Shown here piece by piece: positions 35,390 through 47,819 of a stretch of DNA of 64,000 nt. The notes under the pieces were generated by a model that made no database searches, was not told the DNA's origin, and saw only the letters and a list, made by a program, of their open reading frames with translations. The translations under genes and the position numbers were made by a program. Within the stretch, counting starts at the first letter, position 1. Each line of letters starts with the position of its first letter. The stretch is from Spirometra erinaceieuropaei (taxonomy: Eukaryota; Platyhelminthes; Cestoda; Diphyllobothriidea; Diphyllobothriidae), in contig CACRXP010000092.1 in NCBI GenBank assembly GCA_902702965.1, forward strand, positions 744,387 to 808,386, given 5' to 3'.

Positions 35390-36364
35390 TACAGTAGGTG
35401 GACTAACTCATGAAATGTCAACCGAAATTTCAAAATGCGTTTTCGTTTCGAAAAGATTAATTAAGTGGCGTTGTAGAACTAGTCAGCCTGCAACATAATT
35501 CTATAATATTTCAGTTACCACAGGATGCTGGCTTTCGAATGAACTTCCTTCCGGCTGCATGCGAAAACTACACTGTGTAAAAGATGATTACTTAAGTCGC
35601 ATGAATTTTTCTCATTGATTTTCAATGCCCCTAAAAAGTCAATTATATTTCATGGAAAACATGCATAACAATATTCACTGTTTTGCTCATTCGGTAGAAA
35701 ATTACGTCTTCTTCTAATTTTATACTGGTTTTAAAAAAGTTTCTAATTGTGGGACTTAAATACCATGAAATGGCCGTCCATAAATCATAATGCCTCTGCA
35801 CTTACCAATGTGGCTTTTAAAGTTAACAATATGGACCAATTCACTGCTAAATTTTATGAACCCTATATGGTTCCCCTTTATTACCGTAGAGAAACGTGTA
35901 GTTTTTCGTACGCCGAAAATATACGGTTTGTAGTTTAAAAACCCTGAATGTAAATGTAACGGCAAGTCAGGTTCAAAATTATTTGGGAGTTGGAAAGGTT
36001 TTCGAAAACCCAGTTATATCCTTCCGTCGAGTGTAAGGTTGGAAGAAGACGTAATTGTCTACCGAATGAGCAGAAGAATGCGTATTTTTTGCATGTTTCC
36101 ATGAAATATAATTGGACATTAAGGGACATCGAAAATCAATAAGAACAATTCATGCTCCTTATGTAGTCATATTTTACAGTGTGTGGTTTTTGTATGCAGC
36201 CGGAGGGAAGTTCCTTCAAAAACCGGCATCCTGTGGTAACTGAAATATTACTGAATTATGTTGCAGGCTGACTAGTTCTATAACGCTACTTAATTAATCA
36301 TTTCGAAAAGAAAATGCATTCCGGCACTTCAGTTGACATTTCATGGGTTAGCCCACCTGCCGTA
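35390..36364. mobile_element. Palindromic Tc1-related element G (family 1)
   Basis: 975 bp palindrome, ends TACAGTAGGTGGACTAACTC and GGTTAGCCCACCTGCCGTA (slightly mutated). It has no ORF. Confidence 0.85.
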
Positions 36365-37629
36365 GTGCGTTGAAAATCTGAATTTAAACCTATAGCCAGT
36401 GAACCCGTTGGCGCGACACAAAGAGAGTCTGGGGATTCGCATTGATGGAACCTATTTCCCGCGACGGCATGAAGTTACAGGGGGGGGAGGGGAGCCTGTC
36501 TCCGAGCCTTCGCAGTCGCGTATCGAGTTAGGTGAGAGTTTGCTCGCGTTGACGCGCAGAGTGAAACTGCCTCTTTGACAGGGAGCGGCTTGTTAAAGTT
36601 GAACGGACAATCGTCTTAAAGCGGAAGGGCACACCCACGCCGTCTGGATTGATTCGCAATTTTATTGGTCGACCAGATTTCAGGTCGTCGTTGGTCAATC
36701 GGAAGGATAATCGGTGGAGAAAACCCTTACTATGAGACTGGGGCAAAATGTAGAGGTATGGAACCGCTGCAAGGTGTGCTGCCGTTGAGCCTAAAAGGTA
36801 AGACCTGCAAATCTGCAGGAGCATGTGCTTGATTAAGTAGCCTGACACTAGGATTGAGATATTTAGTGAATTCGAACTTTGAAGGCTGCCATACCCAGCC
36901 GATCCCACGAACAATCTTTTCGGTTATTTGGGCCGTCTGATTTTCTGTAGCTTGCGAAAATCAATATTTTACGACCAATAAAGGCACACAAACCGTAAAG
37001 CCCTTTATCGAAAATCGATCATGCTTTTCCGTTCTTCGAAAAGATTCATCGCAAAACACCGACGGTTTGTCCTTAGTCAATGCGGCACTTCGACTTCGCG
37101 AAAGACGACGTCACGGGGTGTGCGCAGCACTAGTGACTTACTTGTGAATTATTTTATGGCGAGACAGGCTTGCTCAGCATCTACCGCACTCTCTCCTGCC
37201 TCATCCATCTTTCCCTCTTGACAAGACATTATCGGAACGACCGGAAGTGGTCTCGGGCGCAGTATTTGAGAAAGTCGAACGGCCACCTAATCGAGCCACA
37301 CACGACCTGGTTCCCATAAAAGGCACCAGGTTTTCTGAGAACGAGGACTTGAACCCTACGTTCATGAGAGTGCCATAAAGACCATACTGAGTAGAAACTA
37401 TTGCAGCCTGATTCTCAGTCCTTGAAAGGACTGAATTCTCTTTTTAGTTAGCAACCTTTCAAGCCCTCTGGTCCTTGAAGAGACCATACTTCATTCAGCT
37501 TTCTATAAGCTGCAGTCTAGAAGACAATTGTGAAGGATATTTGGCAAGACCAAACGCCTCAGTAAAATACGGAGCCCACTGTTGCGACCGCAGAAAAGAA
37601 AGATGGATTCTTAAGACTGCCTTTTGCAG

Positions 37630-38085
37630 GGGACGCAGCGAGCAAACTAGTCAGACGTCGATTAACTACAGCTATCAGGAGAGCATTCCCCGCGGCCAAT
37701 TTACGCGTATGTTTCACAAACCCTCCCCTCCTACGTTTGGGAGGTAAAGACAGACTTCCATTGGAGGCCACATAAATGTGCATTTATTCATTCACTTGCT
37801 CCTGTGGAGCAGGATACATCGGCCGCACAACGAGACGCCTGGTAAAGAGGGTGCGTGAACATATGCCCGCCTGGCTAGACAGAGGTGAGACCCGATCGAT
37901 TTCGAGTTCTATTCTCGCGCATTTAATCGATACGGATCACCGAGTCGATGCCAAGGTAGCATTTTAGGTTGTCTATCGGATACCAACAAGCCCCTCTAAA
38001 GGCCTACGCCAACGGATATTAGCAACGGCCGAGGCAGTGGCTATACGGCTAGCGAATCCAGTGTTATGTTGTCAGAAAACCCTGA
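37630..38085 (+). pseudogene. Penelope-like linker and GIY-YIG domain
   Basis: Plus-strand frame with stops at 37,773-37,775 and 37,965-37,967. It encodes LVRRRLTTAIRRAFPAANLR, then LLRLGGKDRLPLEAT (the linker upstream of the endonuclease in PLE proteins), then CIYSFTCSCGAGYIGRTTRR: IYSF and GYIG are the two halves of the GIY-YIG motif. After the second stop the frame continues VVYRIPTSPSKGLRQRI, then AIRLANPVLCCQK. It is a different lineage from the YVGET copies (GYIGRT type). Confidence 0.85.
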
Positions 38086-38347
38086 CACAAGCGCTCTCTC
38101 TGGCGTGGCCGACGCCAACCTCAAGTTATGACGACATGACGCCTCAAATCCTTAATTACAGTGATGGGTACTCAGTGTACTCAATCCAAGAACATCACTC
38201 AAAGACTCTCTTACCCTCTCCCCTGGCTTTAAGGACCAAAACCCGCCGACCTTGTCATGCGGGCGGCGTGAGAGAGATGATTGTTAATGACTTGATAGCC
38301 CTTGAGACACCTATAAACACTGTTAATTTTGTACATTTTCATTCATA

Positions 38348-38387
38348 TTGGCCTGACGAAGAATTACCGAAAACAAGTGTTTGCCAA
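38348..38387 (+). ncRNA. Hammerhead ribozyme motif (PLE class 2), well-kept
   Basis: Helix I UUGGC/GCCAA (five pairs), CUGACGA (38,353-38,359), nine-base AGAAUUACC, GAAA, helix III AC/GU with loop AAGU, cleavage-site UU. Helices I and III and the whole core are intact; helix II is minimal. It lies 260 bases past the GIY-YIG segment in the same orientation, in the PLE 3' end. Confidence 0.7.
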
Positions 38388-39191
38388 CTTGACTTTTCAA
38401 GCGTAACATGGGAATATTTGCGGAAAATACGGAGCATTAGGTTTTCCCATTTTTAGCGCAATCGCTCAACATAAGAAGCTCGGCAAAAGATCTGGAGCTT
38501 TGCAAAAAAGACCCCGACCGTTAATCACTCGGCGAGGAGGCGGTTAAGCCGGATTAACCACAAGGGTTATGCTCTGGTTGGTTGTCGCTCGGATACATTT
38601 ATTCCTGTCCGCTGCCTGCTTTGTTCGGAAAAGCCTTTAGAGGAGAAAACGATTGCACAATGGTCTGGCTTGCGACGAGATGACGGCTCTTTGAAAGGCA
38701 AGCAAGAGAATTGACTCTCGCCTAGTTACGTGGACATGATGCTTGAGCAAAACAGCCATCACATTGTTCGGGTCTGACAACTCACGAAAACTGACTGATT
38801 TTCAGCATGCTAAATTCGCCAGCGCTGTTTGAATACCTTAGTCCCGAAAACATCGACATAAGCTCCGATCGGCGTGTGAGAAACAAAGATAACGAAAGGA
38901 GGGACTGATTTTATACAGAATCCTGAACTGTCGGAGCTAGGTGTGTGCTGGCAGGGTTAAGTAACACCCTTGATTAAATTGACTAACCGCGACGCGGAGT
39001 CCGTCCCAAACCACGTGATTTTGTTTTATTTTAAAACTACTTCTAAGACGCCACAACGTAGGCCGGCCTATTTTTGGACCTGCTTCTATTATTAAATCCA
39101 AGATTTTATGGGTCTCCCTGACCTGCTTTCCAGGCACTATTTTGGAACACCTTTTCGGTCTTAACGCATGAAATTCCATTTTTCTTAATAG

Positions 39192-39289
39192 GCGACTATT
39201 TGCCCTACAAATAAAACGGGATCTCATCGACGGTGAACTTCACTGTGGCGAAAATACGGGCGCACTCTTGGCTGCGTTCATTCTACAAG
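39192..39289 (+). CDS. FERM-domain gene, exon c (F2 lobe)
   Basis: 98-base exon, phase 2 to 1. It starts after TTTTTCTTAATAG and ends CTACAAG before GTAAGG. Its first base completes an Arg codon from exon b. It encodes RLFALQIKRDLIDGELHC, then ENTGALLAAFILQ, the first helices of FERM lobe F2 (family: TRYLFALQVKQDL..GRL.C....ALL.S...Q). The final G joins the CC of the next exon as an Ala codon, producing the family hallmark QAELGD across the splice. Confidence 0.93.
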
Positions 39290-40342
39290 GTAAGGATGTC
39301 CATTAATCGCCTGAATTACCCTTGTCTCGGTTATATGCGCACTTTTAAAGAAAGCCCATTGGTGGCCTCTGCGCGGGTCATTGTCGCCTTAGGAAATTTG
39401 GGATTTCCTCCTTCTAAAAAGACCACGCATATGCGCGATAATTCGAGACACTAATGAACATCCCCCGCTCAGGTAGCACCAAGTTTTTAATTATAAGATG
39501 GAGGCTTGTTAGGTAAGTATTTTGCCGTGTCCAGCGCAAACTGCAACCGACTCTGGCCGACGAAACTAATTACGGCATTTCTGTCGTTTTAATGTGTGCA
39601 ACAGTGGAGATTTTTAGTGTGCCATCCCGTATCTTGCAGGAAGGGCAATACTACCCCTGTCGTTTCGAAAACACAGGACGGTGAGGAGAAAGTGCCGACG
39701 TAGGCTTCTGCCTAGTAGATGCAGGAGTTCGTTCGTAAAACTCTAGCCAGTGATTGCAGCCGTTCTTCGACTTCAACTCGGCAGCTCATGGTTACCCCAC
39801 TTGTCATAACAATTCCCACCGGTGTTCGATGGTTAACAGACTTTGTAGCAGGGAGTTCGAATCTGTAAATGGGCCTCCGTAATGAATAATGGAAGGTACA
39901 AGCATATTTGTATTTGGGTCTTTACTGATCGTTGTTACTATCTTTATTCTTCACTGCTACTAAAACAAACAAAAATTATCAGCTGTTCTACTTTTTGATG
40001 TTTATGCCTATCTGCCATTTGCCTTTTATTAATGCGTCTACTAACCTGTTACTCCCTTCCTGTTTCTTAGTATTTTTTTTTATTATTCTTACTGTTTTAA
40101 TTTACAATTTTTCCATTATTCGTGACTACCATTTCCATAGTGCTGTTGGAGGTGGGGCATGGGGCTAAGCTGGTAATAGGTACAACCACTGGAATCTGGG
40201 AGTATTTATTTCCGTGTAAAACTTCCTTACATTCTTTACTATACGTATTTCACTATTATTTATGGTACGCTCTTTGTAGTTTGCTACAAAAACATTGTTT
40301 GTTACGAATAGAAACCACGAAATGAGTCCCAGAAAGCAGTCG

Positions 40343-40490
40343 TGAAAAAAAGATACATGATCGCTGAAACAAGAGCTTTATTCATGATGCGGGTATCTAC
40401 TACTGTCCCTGATGATGAATTAGAGCGGAAATTCGAAACGCCAAGCGAATAAAGCTCTTCTCCCAGCGATCGTGTCTCCTTCTTCACTAT
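40343..40490. repeat. Short inverted PLE ends around a hammerhead
   Basis: Arms of about 48 bases (40,343-40,391 and 40,440-40,490) are imperfect reverse complements (CGCTG..AAGAGCTTTATTC against GAATAAAGCTCTT..CAGCG). They match the PLE 3' tail at 31.86 and 32.66 kb. Only the 3' extremities of two inverted copies survive. Confidence 0.65.
40405..40446 (+). ncRNA. Hammerhead ribozyme motif (PLE class 1)
   Basis: GUCC, CUGAUGA (40,409-40,415), helix II GAAUU/AAUUC, GAAA, CG, CC where UH is expected, AAGC. Helix II is changed on both strands relative to the other copies yet still pairs. The cleavage-site U is lost. Confidence 0.68.
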
Positions 40491-40941
40491 TGTTTGTCAC
40501 ATGATGTTTGTCATTATTATTTACGATTAAGTCCCCACAAGCTTCTGTCCTTTGTTGCTATTCCATTCTTTGCAAGTTCTTCTTTACTGCTATTTACTCC
40601 TTCCTGTGCCTGCTTTTTTAATAATTCTTTCTTTCCAACTTGTGCCTTTCTATTGCGCTTTCTTTATCGCTCTTGCATTTTATCATTACTCAGTTCTTTG
40701 CAATTGCTTCTTTGTTATTACATTTATTATCGAGTACTCCCTATTATTGTTGCCACCGAACACTACTACTGATAATCCAGTTATGACTACCAGTACTACC
40801 AAATAAATTGTCCAGTTGGTTTCTACTGGTAGTTATTCCTAAATGCTATGACCATAAGACGGTGTGCAAATATTCACTCATCTTTTTGGTTAAATACTTA
40901 CTTTTTAAGGCGGCGCTAAGAGTTTTGCGCAGTATACCATA

Positions 40942-41940
40942 TACAGTAGATATGCTAACTCATGAAATGCCAACCACAATTTCGAAATGCGTTCTCGTTT
41001 CGAAAATATAAATTAAGTAGGATTGTAAAACTAATCATCATGTAGCATTAGTCTATAATGATCCAGTTACCTCAGGGTGTCGGCTTTCGAAAGAACTCAT
41101 TTTCGGCTGCATGCAAGAACTATACTCTGCAAAAAATGACTACTGAAGTAGTATGCAATTTTCTCATTGATTTTCGATGCCCTTAAAAATTCAATTATAT
41201 TTCATGGAAAACATGCATAAAAATATTAATTATTTTACTTGTTCGGTAGGATATCATGTCTTCTTCCAATTTCATACTCAAAAGAAGAGTATAATTCGGT
41301 TTTAAAAAAGTTTCTAATTGTGAGATTCTTTAATACCGTTAAATGGCCGTTCATGAAACGTCATGTATCTGCATTTACGAATGTGGCTTGTAAAGTTAAC
41401 AATATTGCTCAAATCCACTGCTTAATTTTATGAACCTCATATGGTCTCCTCTTAACACCGTAGAAAAATGTATGGTTTTCCGTACACGGAAAATATACAG
41501 CTTGTAGTTTTGAAACCCTGAACGCAAGTGTAACAGCGGGTCGGGTACAAAATTATTCGGGAATTAGAAAAGTCTTTTAAAACCGAATTATACTCTTCTT
41601 TTGAGTATGAAATTGGAAGAAGACGTGATTTTCCACTGAATAAGTAAAAGAAGGAATATTTTTATGCGTGGTTTCCATGAAATATAATTGAATTTTTAAG
41701 GGCCTCGAAAATCAATGAGAAAAATGCATACTACTTCAGTAGTCATTTTTTGCAGAGTATAGTTCTTGCATGCAGCCGAAAATGAGTTTTTTCGAAAGCC
41801 GACACCCTGAGGTAACTGGATCATTATAGACTAATGCTGCATGATGATTAGTTTTACAATCCTACTTAATTTATCTTTTCGAAACGAGAACGCATTTCGA
41901 AATTTCGGTTGACATTTCATGAGTTAGCACATCTACTGTA
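40942..41940. mobile_element. Palindromic Tc1-related element H (family 1)
   Basis: 999 bp palindrome with near-perfect ends TACAGTAGATATGCTAACTC and GAGTTAGCACATCTACTGTA. It contains an unoccupied GATCCAG site at 41,060-41,066. Confidence 0.92.
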
Positions 41941-42689
41941 CTAGCTTGTACATGAGGAAGCGCACATGATCCACGGTAACCTCACCATTGATCCTGATTT
42001 ACCGTCACATTAAAAGTAGCTGCCTAAAACCCTTCCCGTGCAAGTTCGCCTTTCGGCCCGTTTGCAAATACATTCTGAGCATGCACAGACAACGGTAGAG
42101 GGGAAGGGAACTCAATCTTCGGTCCGCAGACGTATGCGAAGGAATGGAGTAAGTTGCTTTTAGCTTACAAACACCGTCTTAGAGAGACATACACATTCAC
42201 CTTGAGGACAGTCAGTTAAGTGTCGGGCAGGTCCCCCCCCATCCCTCGACCTGATGAACTGGAAGGTATCAAGCATACAAGCAAACTGCACCGTTCGTCC
42301 TTATCACGGTGTCCATCGAATGTCCATTTCTTGATGGCTGTCAGTCAGAAGTCTGTGAGGGGAAATGTTCGTCGTCCTAATTTACACAGTGTATCGCAGT
42401 CTTCTGACTTCATGTCAACGTTTTATGGAAAATGAAGTAATTGGGTTCCTAGGGCGAACTTCTTACAGCACTAACACATTTTAAAGTTTACGCTTACGGG
42501 CAATCGAAAGTTAATTTACACCTCTTACGTACATTGGCTTGTAAGGATCGCTTGAGAATTAATTTTATGAAACACTTGAGCTAACTATTTCCTAATGAAC
42601 TGTACCCTGTTGACGTCTACAAGAGGATAATTGGAAAAATGTATTACTGACCAAGAATATAAGTCGTCGGTGGACGTCCTCCTATTATT

Positions 42690-42707
42690 TATATATATAT
42701 ATATATA
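42690..42707. repeat. (TA)n microsatellite
   Basis: About nine TA units. Confidence 0.9.
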
Positions 42708-42959
42708 AGGGTCTTTGCTGCCTAGGCGGAATGGTCATTTTGTACTGAGTTTATATGCCCGTATAAATTCAACTATGTCCTGTGGGAGGGACTGACGAAA
42801 TATCCGCTGTACACACTCACTTCGAGTTTTATGCTTGAACGAAGAGGATATTTAGGGTTACTGAAAAAATAGGAAGCATGAGACCGTTTCAGACGCATCC
42901 ATAATTAAACAAGCTGACTGGTATCTTCAGGTTTGTTAATGCTGCTCACGGCATGACAG

Positions 42960-43115
42960 TCCGGTCGCCGTTGCCGACGATGTCCGCCGTATTTCACACA
43001 GCCTGACGAGTGCAGGGACGGTGACTTGCGCGTAAACTAGATTACAGTAAAAACAGACTTGTGACAGTCTGTCGCAGTCTCCCCTCCCTCACCTGCCTGG
43101 AGCCAGTGACAAAAA
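42960..43115 (-). repeat. R1 dispersed repeat, copy 4
   Basis: Reverse orientation: ACGGTGACTTGCGCGTAAAC and CCTCCCTCACCTGCCTGGAG blocks. Confidence 0.6.
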
Positions 43116-43529
43116 AGAGTTAGGAAGAATGGAAGTCGGATTGAGCGCAGTAACTGCCAAGGTTGAAAAAGCCGTCTACACGTGCCACTCACGACCTAGA
43201 CAGCACACAATAAGACGAATTTTCAAAAGTAGAAGAAGAAGAAGGGATGCGTTTCAGAGCTCACCTGAGTGGAAGCGCGATGGAGACCACATTCAACCGG
43301 AGCCATCGAGCCTGACTGTCAATCCTGGGCGGATCGAGCTGCCCCGTCAGCTCGCAGCCTTGTAAGCCCCGACTTTTAGCGCGTCCTGATAGACTTAAGC
43401 GTATAATTGGCGAGAGAGTGGGGTCTTCATGGGCGGATTCACTCCCTATTTACTCTCTCACGCACTAGCCGATTACCCGAGCGGCTAGATCGCAGTTGGT
43501 AGTCAGGAATGGAGAAGCGGACGGCGACC

Positions 43530-43800
43530 TTACCCCTAATCCTAACCTTAACCCTAACACTAACCTCAAGCTTAGACGTTAACCGTTTACCCTAACGGCA
43601 ACCCTAACCCTAACCGAAATCGCAAGCGCAACCGTAGCCCTTAGACATAGCCGTAACTGGAAAACCTAACCATAATACTGATACCTAATCTTACGCTCAA
43701 ACGCTAACTGTAATTCCGAAACCTAAGCCTAAAGGCATAGCCCTAACCCGAAAATCGGAAACCATTAACCGGTACCCTAATCCTAACCCCAAACGTAAAA
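43530..43800 (+). repeat. Degenerate interstitial telomere-like repeat
   Basis: Dense CCCTAA, CCTAAC and near variants (for example 43,549-43,560 and 43,598-43,611) decaying outward, the complement of the metazoan TTAGGG telomere repeat. No long perfect run remains, so this is an old internal block. Confidence 0.75.
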
Positions 43801-45890
43801 CAGAAGCCAAATGTGTCAGATGTGGTTATGGAGCACCACAAAATAGCCCTAGTAAACAAACACGCAAGCCACCTGTAATACGGGGCCTGGCTACCAACTG
43901 CGTTCTATTCGTCCGAGCTAACTGGACTGGCATGGTCTAAAGCACACTCCCGGATGGGCCACAAATACCCTCCATGTGATGCAGTTCTAGTGGGATATGT
44001 GGACTCTGGGCGCACCTTGTTCTAACCTGGCCCTCGTTTTAGTCCAGTGTATTTCCATTTGACCAGCTCTAAAGGACCGGTTTCTGCCCACAGAGTACTC
44101 CAAATAGACCACATCCAATGAGTAGAGAAAGGTCTTCCTATTCGGACAGCAGATTCAAAGAAAAAAGGATGTTAAGCTTTGAACTTTCAAAAAGTCAAAA
44201 CGCAGATTTTTCCGAAATACACACAACATATGCAGATGAATCAAATCACGAAGGGTGCGTTAATTAACAACTTATCCCTAGCCAATCGGAAATCGGATCA
44301 AATGCATTTAATAAAACTTCCAGTAATTAATGAGTGCTTGTCAGAAAAATTTAAGAGCTAAAGAAATATCGAAGATACTATAACCTTTGTTTGAATGAGA
44401 ATTTTCCTAAAAAAGCTCGAATACCGATGAAAAATATTTTTGACGAATAATTCAACTTATTCCGAAAAAGATAATGAAGCTTGTCTAGATAAAAAAAACT
44501 TAGAAAATCAAACAATGTAAACGTAAAAACCTTTTGAAAAAATAATCTTTTGTATATTCTCGGAATAAAGAATGGTAATTAGTACAGAATTACAAATGGC
44601 AGGAAATAAACTATGCAATGGAGCATTATGTGTTCCTTGATGACGTAACATGAATTGTTTGTACTTTTGCAATATTGAATTTTCGGGATGGGCTTGATTA
44701 AGAAAAATGGAATTTCTCTTGATTGTGCGGATATAATGACAGAGGAATAAAAGTATTCACAATCAGTGACTCAGAAACCGTAATAGAAGTAGTAAGTGCA
44801 ATCGTAAAAAGTATCATCTTTTGGGTATTAAGAGCACTTTTTTCGTAAGATTACTAAGGGGTTTCTGGGGGGGGGAAGAGGGATTGACCTTGGAAGAAAA
44901 AGATGCGACCACTGAAATATGAAGTTTACTGATGACCTTTCTAATATCCTAGAAAAGCCGATTAACGTTTTGGGCTTTTCAGCTTTCTAAATCGACTGCC
45001 CAAAATAAGGATTCCAGAGTTTTTGTTTATTAAAACCCTCAAAATGAAACAGTTTTTGAAAACTTCCACCCAAGTACTGAGTTCTGGAACGGTGACTTTT
45101 TTATGAAGACGGCGGCTCGAGTCACAGTTTTAGACTGACCCAAATATGAAACTCAGTCGTCGAAGAAACTAGAAGTTCACAATGAAGGTCTTTGTTAAAT
45201 ATGGTTTTAGTCTCTTGAATAGGTTATTTCGGTGGCGAACATTCACGTCCCTCTTCACCTCCCAAGTTAAAGTCAAGGAAAACGTCTGAACAGACTGTTT
45301 ACTCACGCACGTCTTTGAACTATATTGGCAACTTTGATGTATATTGATAATTTTTCGGCTTCTTATTGGCGCCACATTCGCCCTCCTAGCTCGTCTTTAT
45401 GCTTCGTCCAACGATCATAAATACACCACAGAGCGGAAGAATAAGCACTTAAGTACTGCTCAGACCACCTATGTTTAGTTCATTACTTTTCAAATTACAT
45501 ATAAGGGGAAATCAAATTCCTAAACTGTGCCTTGCTTTTTGCCCAAATGGCCGCTTAATGGCAGGCCTTACAGTAATCACTTATTGAGTCTTTGAATATG
45601 CATGGGAAATGCGAGTTTTTTGTGATTGAAAATTGCCTGGCGGGCATTAATGTTGCTTTTTGTGGCGTGAATTGAGACAGTTTTGCAAATCAGAACTGCT
45701 CCAAAAGGAATATGGTTTTGTTTTTCTGAGATCGATGTGTTCTTTCATACTATGCCTCATCTCATTTATGTGAACCAAAAAAACTAATTTTTAAGTTGGC
45801 AAAAGTTGTTTTGGCAAACTAATATGGATTTCGGCAGATTTAAACGATCTAACTGAATACTAACTTTTGAGAAATTCGGCGACCTCGACT

Positions 45891-45964
45891 GGATTCAAAT
45901 TCAAGACCAAACAAGTAAGACCTGAGTATATCCGCAGCTCTACCACCTGAGTTAGGCGGTCCCA
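45891..45964 (-). repeat. tRNA-like sequence, probably SINE remnant
   Basis: Minus strand shows an A-box-like TAACTCAGGTGGTAGAGC and, about 35 bases on, a B-box-like GGTCTTGAATTTGAATCC. The spacing suits a tRNA-derived promoter. The acceptor stem does not pair convincingly, so I do not call a functional tRNA. Confidence 0.45.
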
Positions 45965-46544
45965 AATGAGAGCCTCGAGTTTTTCACATCTGAGCTAAGC
46001 ATGTCCTGTGGTATTCGATAGTTCCAACAGCAGAGTAAGTTGTCAGTCCAAGTAATAGGATGATAAATACTAATGCATAGGAAATTACCAAAACATAAAG
46101 CAACGTTGAATTCCACCTGAATTTGTAGACGTTTTCGGTAGGAAAATAATTAAAAATAATTCTGTATAAATATGAGATTTGACGGATGGCGTTAGGTTGA
46201 AAATAAGATGCCAACATTTAGCGGTTGCAAAATAAGTAAGAAGAGCGCATTGTCCCTGTGTCCCGCATGAAAATTGGGAGTGAATCTATGCGGGCATTTA
46301 GAATCCCTGAGTGTATAAATGCTAAATACGTGGTGTTTTTTCTGATTTGCGTTTAGGTGGGGGAGTGGTAAAGTGTCGAATTAAAAGCCAGTTAGTTCCG
46401 TTTGAAAATTTAACTGTGATTGCATTAAATGCCAATTAATTCTCAACAACATCTCCCTACGATTTACAGAGTTTGCTGATCGTCTTGCATGTTGTGAGTG
46501 TAAGAAGAAAACGCGCTAGCAACGACGACGACGACATTGCAACC

Positions 46545-46700
46545 GCCGTTAATGGCGATATCTGCTGTGCGCCCCACAGCAAGGTGGGCTGAGCGACGGT
46601 GACTTGTGGGGCAAATTGGTTTATAGTAATAGTAGACCTGTGCTGAATATCCTACTATCCCTCATTTACTTAAGTTTGGTGCCAAGAAAGAGTTGAGAGG
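46545..46700 (-). repeat. R1 dispersed repeat, copy 5
   Basis: Reverse orientation: CGACGGTGACTTGTGGGGCA, TTTATAGTAATAGTAGACC, then a degraded CTATCCCTCATTTACTT. Confidence 0.55.
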
Positions 46701-47819
46701 ATCGGAGGCAGAAGAGGGCGCAGGCCGTTAGCAGACTCAAACGGTCCATATGCGCATGCTGCACTTCCCTGGTCCTGGACTAGGCTTTCACACAGAAAAT
46801 CAGACGGTGGGCTTGAATTCCAACTGAACAGGACCGTCACGGAGACCACATTAAGAAGGAGCCAAAGCGGCCCGAGTATGCCTCCTCAGGGGAGGGTTGT
46901 GCTATTTCCGCTAGTTGGCAGCCATCCAAATCATGACATCTAGCGCACTGTGACAGTTAAAAAGCCAATCAGGTTGTTAAAAGTGAGAAATTGTGCGCTA
47001 AGAGTCGACCTCAATCCGTCTTTCCGTCTCCTGATCATTGCCCGATGCGCTTAACCAACTGATGCTGAGATTAGGCGCAGTAACCGGCGGAGTCAAAGAC
47101 AGCCCATCTACGCGTGCCGCACACAAACAGTTTCTCCTCAGTATAAAGGTTTCGCGTAACGGGGGTTAGTGGCTCAGATCTCATGTGCGCGAGAGGGCCA
47201 AATGAGGCCGCGCTAGGAAGGAGCCGTTGCAGCTTGATTCTCAGTCGATCACTTAACACAAACAAATGCCGGATTGAACGTGAGGTCTATGTTATACTGT
47301 CAGGTGGCAGCGTTCCAACTCACGAGGTTTGGCGCTCGGGGATTGATTCAGGCACGTTAGATTTGTTATAGTTAAGGATGCGCCGAAGTTTCGTGGGTAT
47401 TAGGTTTCAAGCGTCGAACCCACTCCCTCTCGCCCTTCCCGATTTTCCCAGGCGGTCAGTTAAATGGCGCTGAGATTGGGCGCAGTGGTTGATGGAGCCT
47501 TAACAGCCGTCTGGCATGCCGCATACTACCTGGTGTTCCACACAACACGCCAGGTTTTCCTCAACTGTGCGTCCTACTTGAAGTTCACATGCGCTAGAGT
47601 ACCCAAGAGACCTCAAAGGGGGATGAGCCGACATGCAAGCCTCGCTCCTATGTGCGAAGTGGCTATTTCATGCCTTATAGGGTGATGTGGGCCAGGTTTA
47701 TGTGTGATGAATGAACTGATAGAGAAACACATGTTGGCGGGGTTTGTTCTGCGGTAAATAACTACAGATTTTCAGGGAGATGCATATGGCTGAGTTAGCC
47801 CGTGGGGTAATTAAATATT

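Larger units (their letters stand above)
17691..39191 (+). other. 21.5 kb repeat-filled intron of the FERM gene
   Basis: GT at 17,691 and a TTTTTCTTAATAG acceptor before 39,192. It contains seven palindromic elements (B-G plus a truncated one), five PLE loci, the SINE cluster near 23 kb and two R1 copies. Unassigned stretches over 300 bases (for example 22.2-22.97, 23.75-24.2, 27.75-29.2, 29.4-31.09, 32.7-33.3, 34.1-35.39 and 36.4-37.6 kb) show nothing I can name. Confidence 0.8.

Noticed and set aside
42251..42275. CCTGATGAACTGGAAGG as a hammerhead core
   Set aside because: No GAAA box at a workable distance and no pairing helix II.
42788..42805. CTGACGAAATATCC as a hammerhead core
   Set aside because: No helix II and no second core box.
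43530..43800. True chromosome end
   Set aside because: Repeats are degenerate and host exons continue on both sides.
45891..45964. Functional tRNA gene on the minus strand
   Set aside because: A and B boxes are visible but the acceptor stem does not pair, so it is listed only as a tRNA-like repeat.
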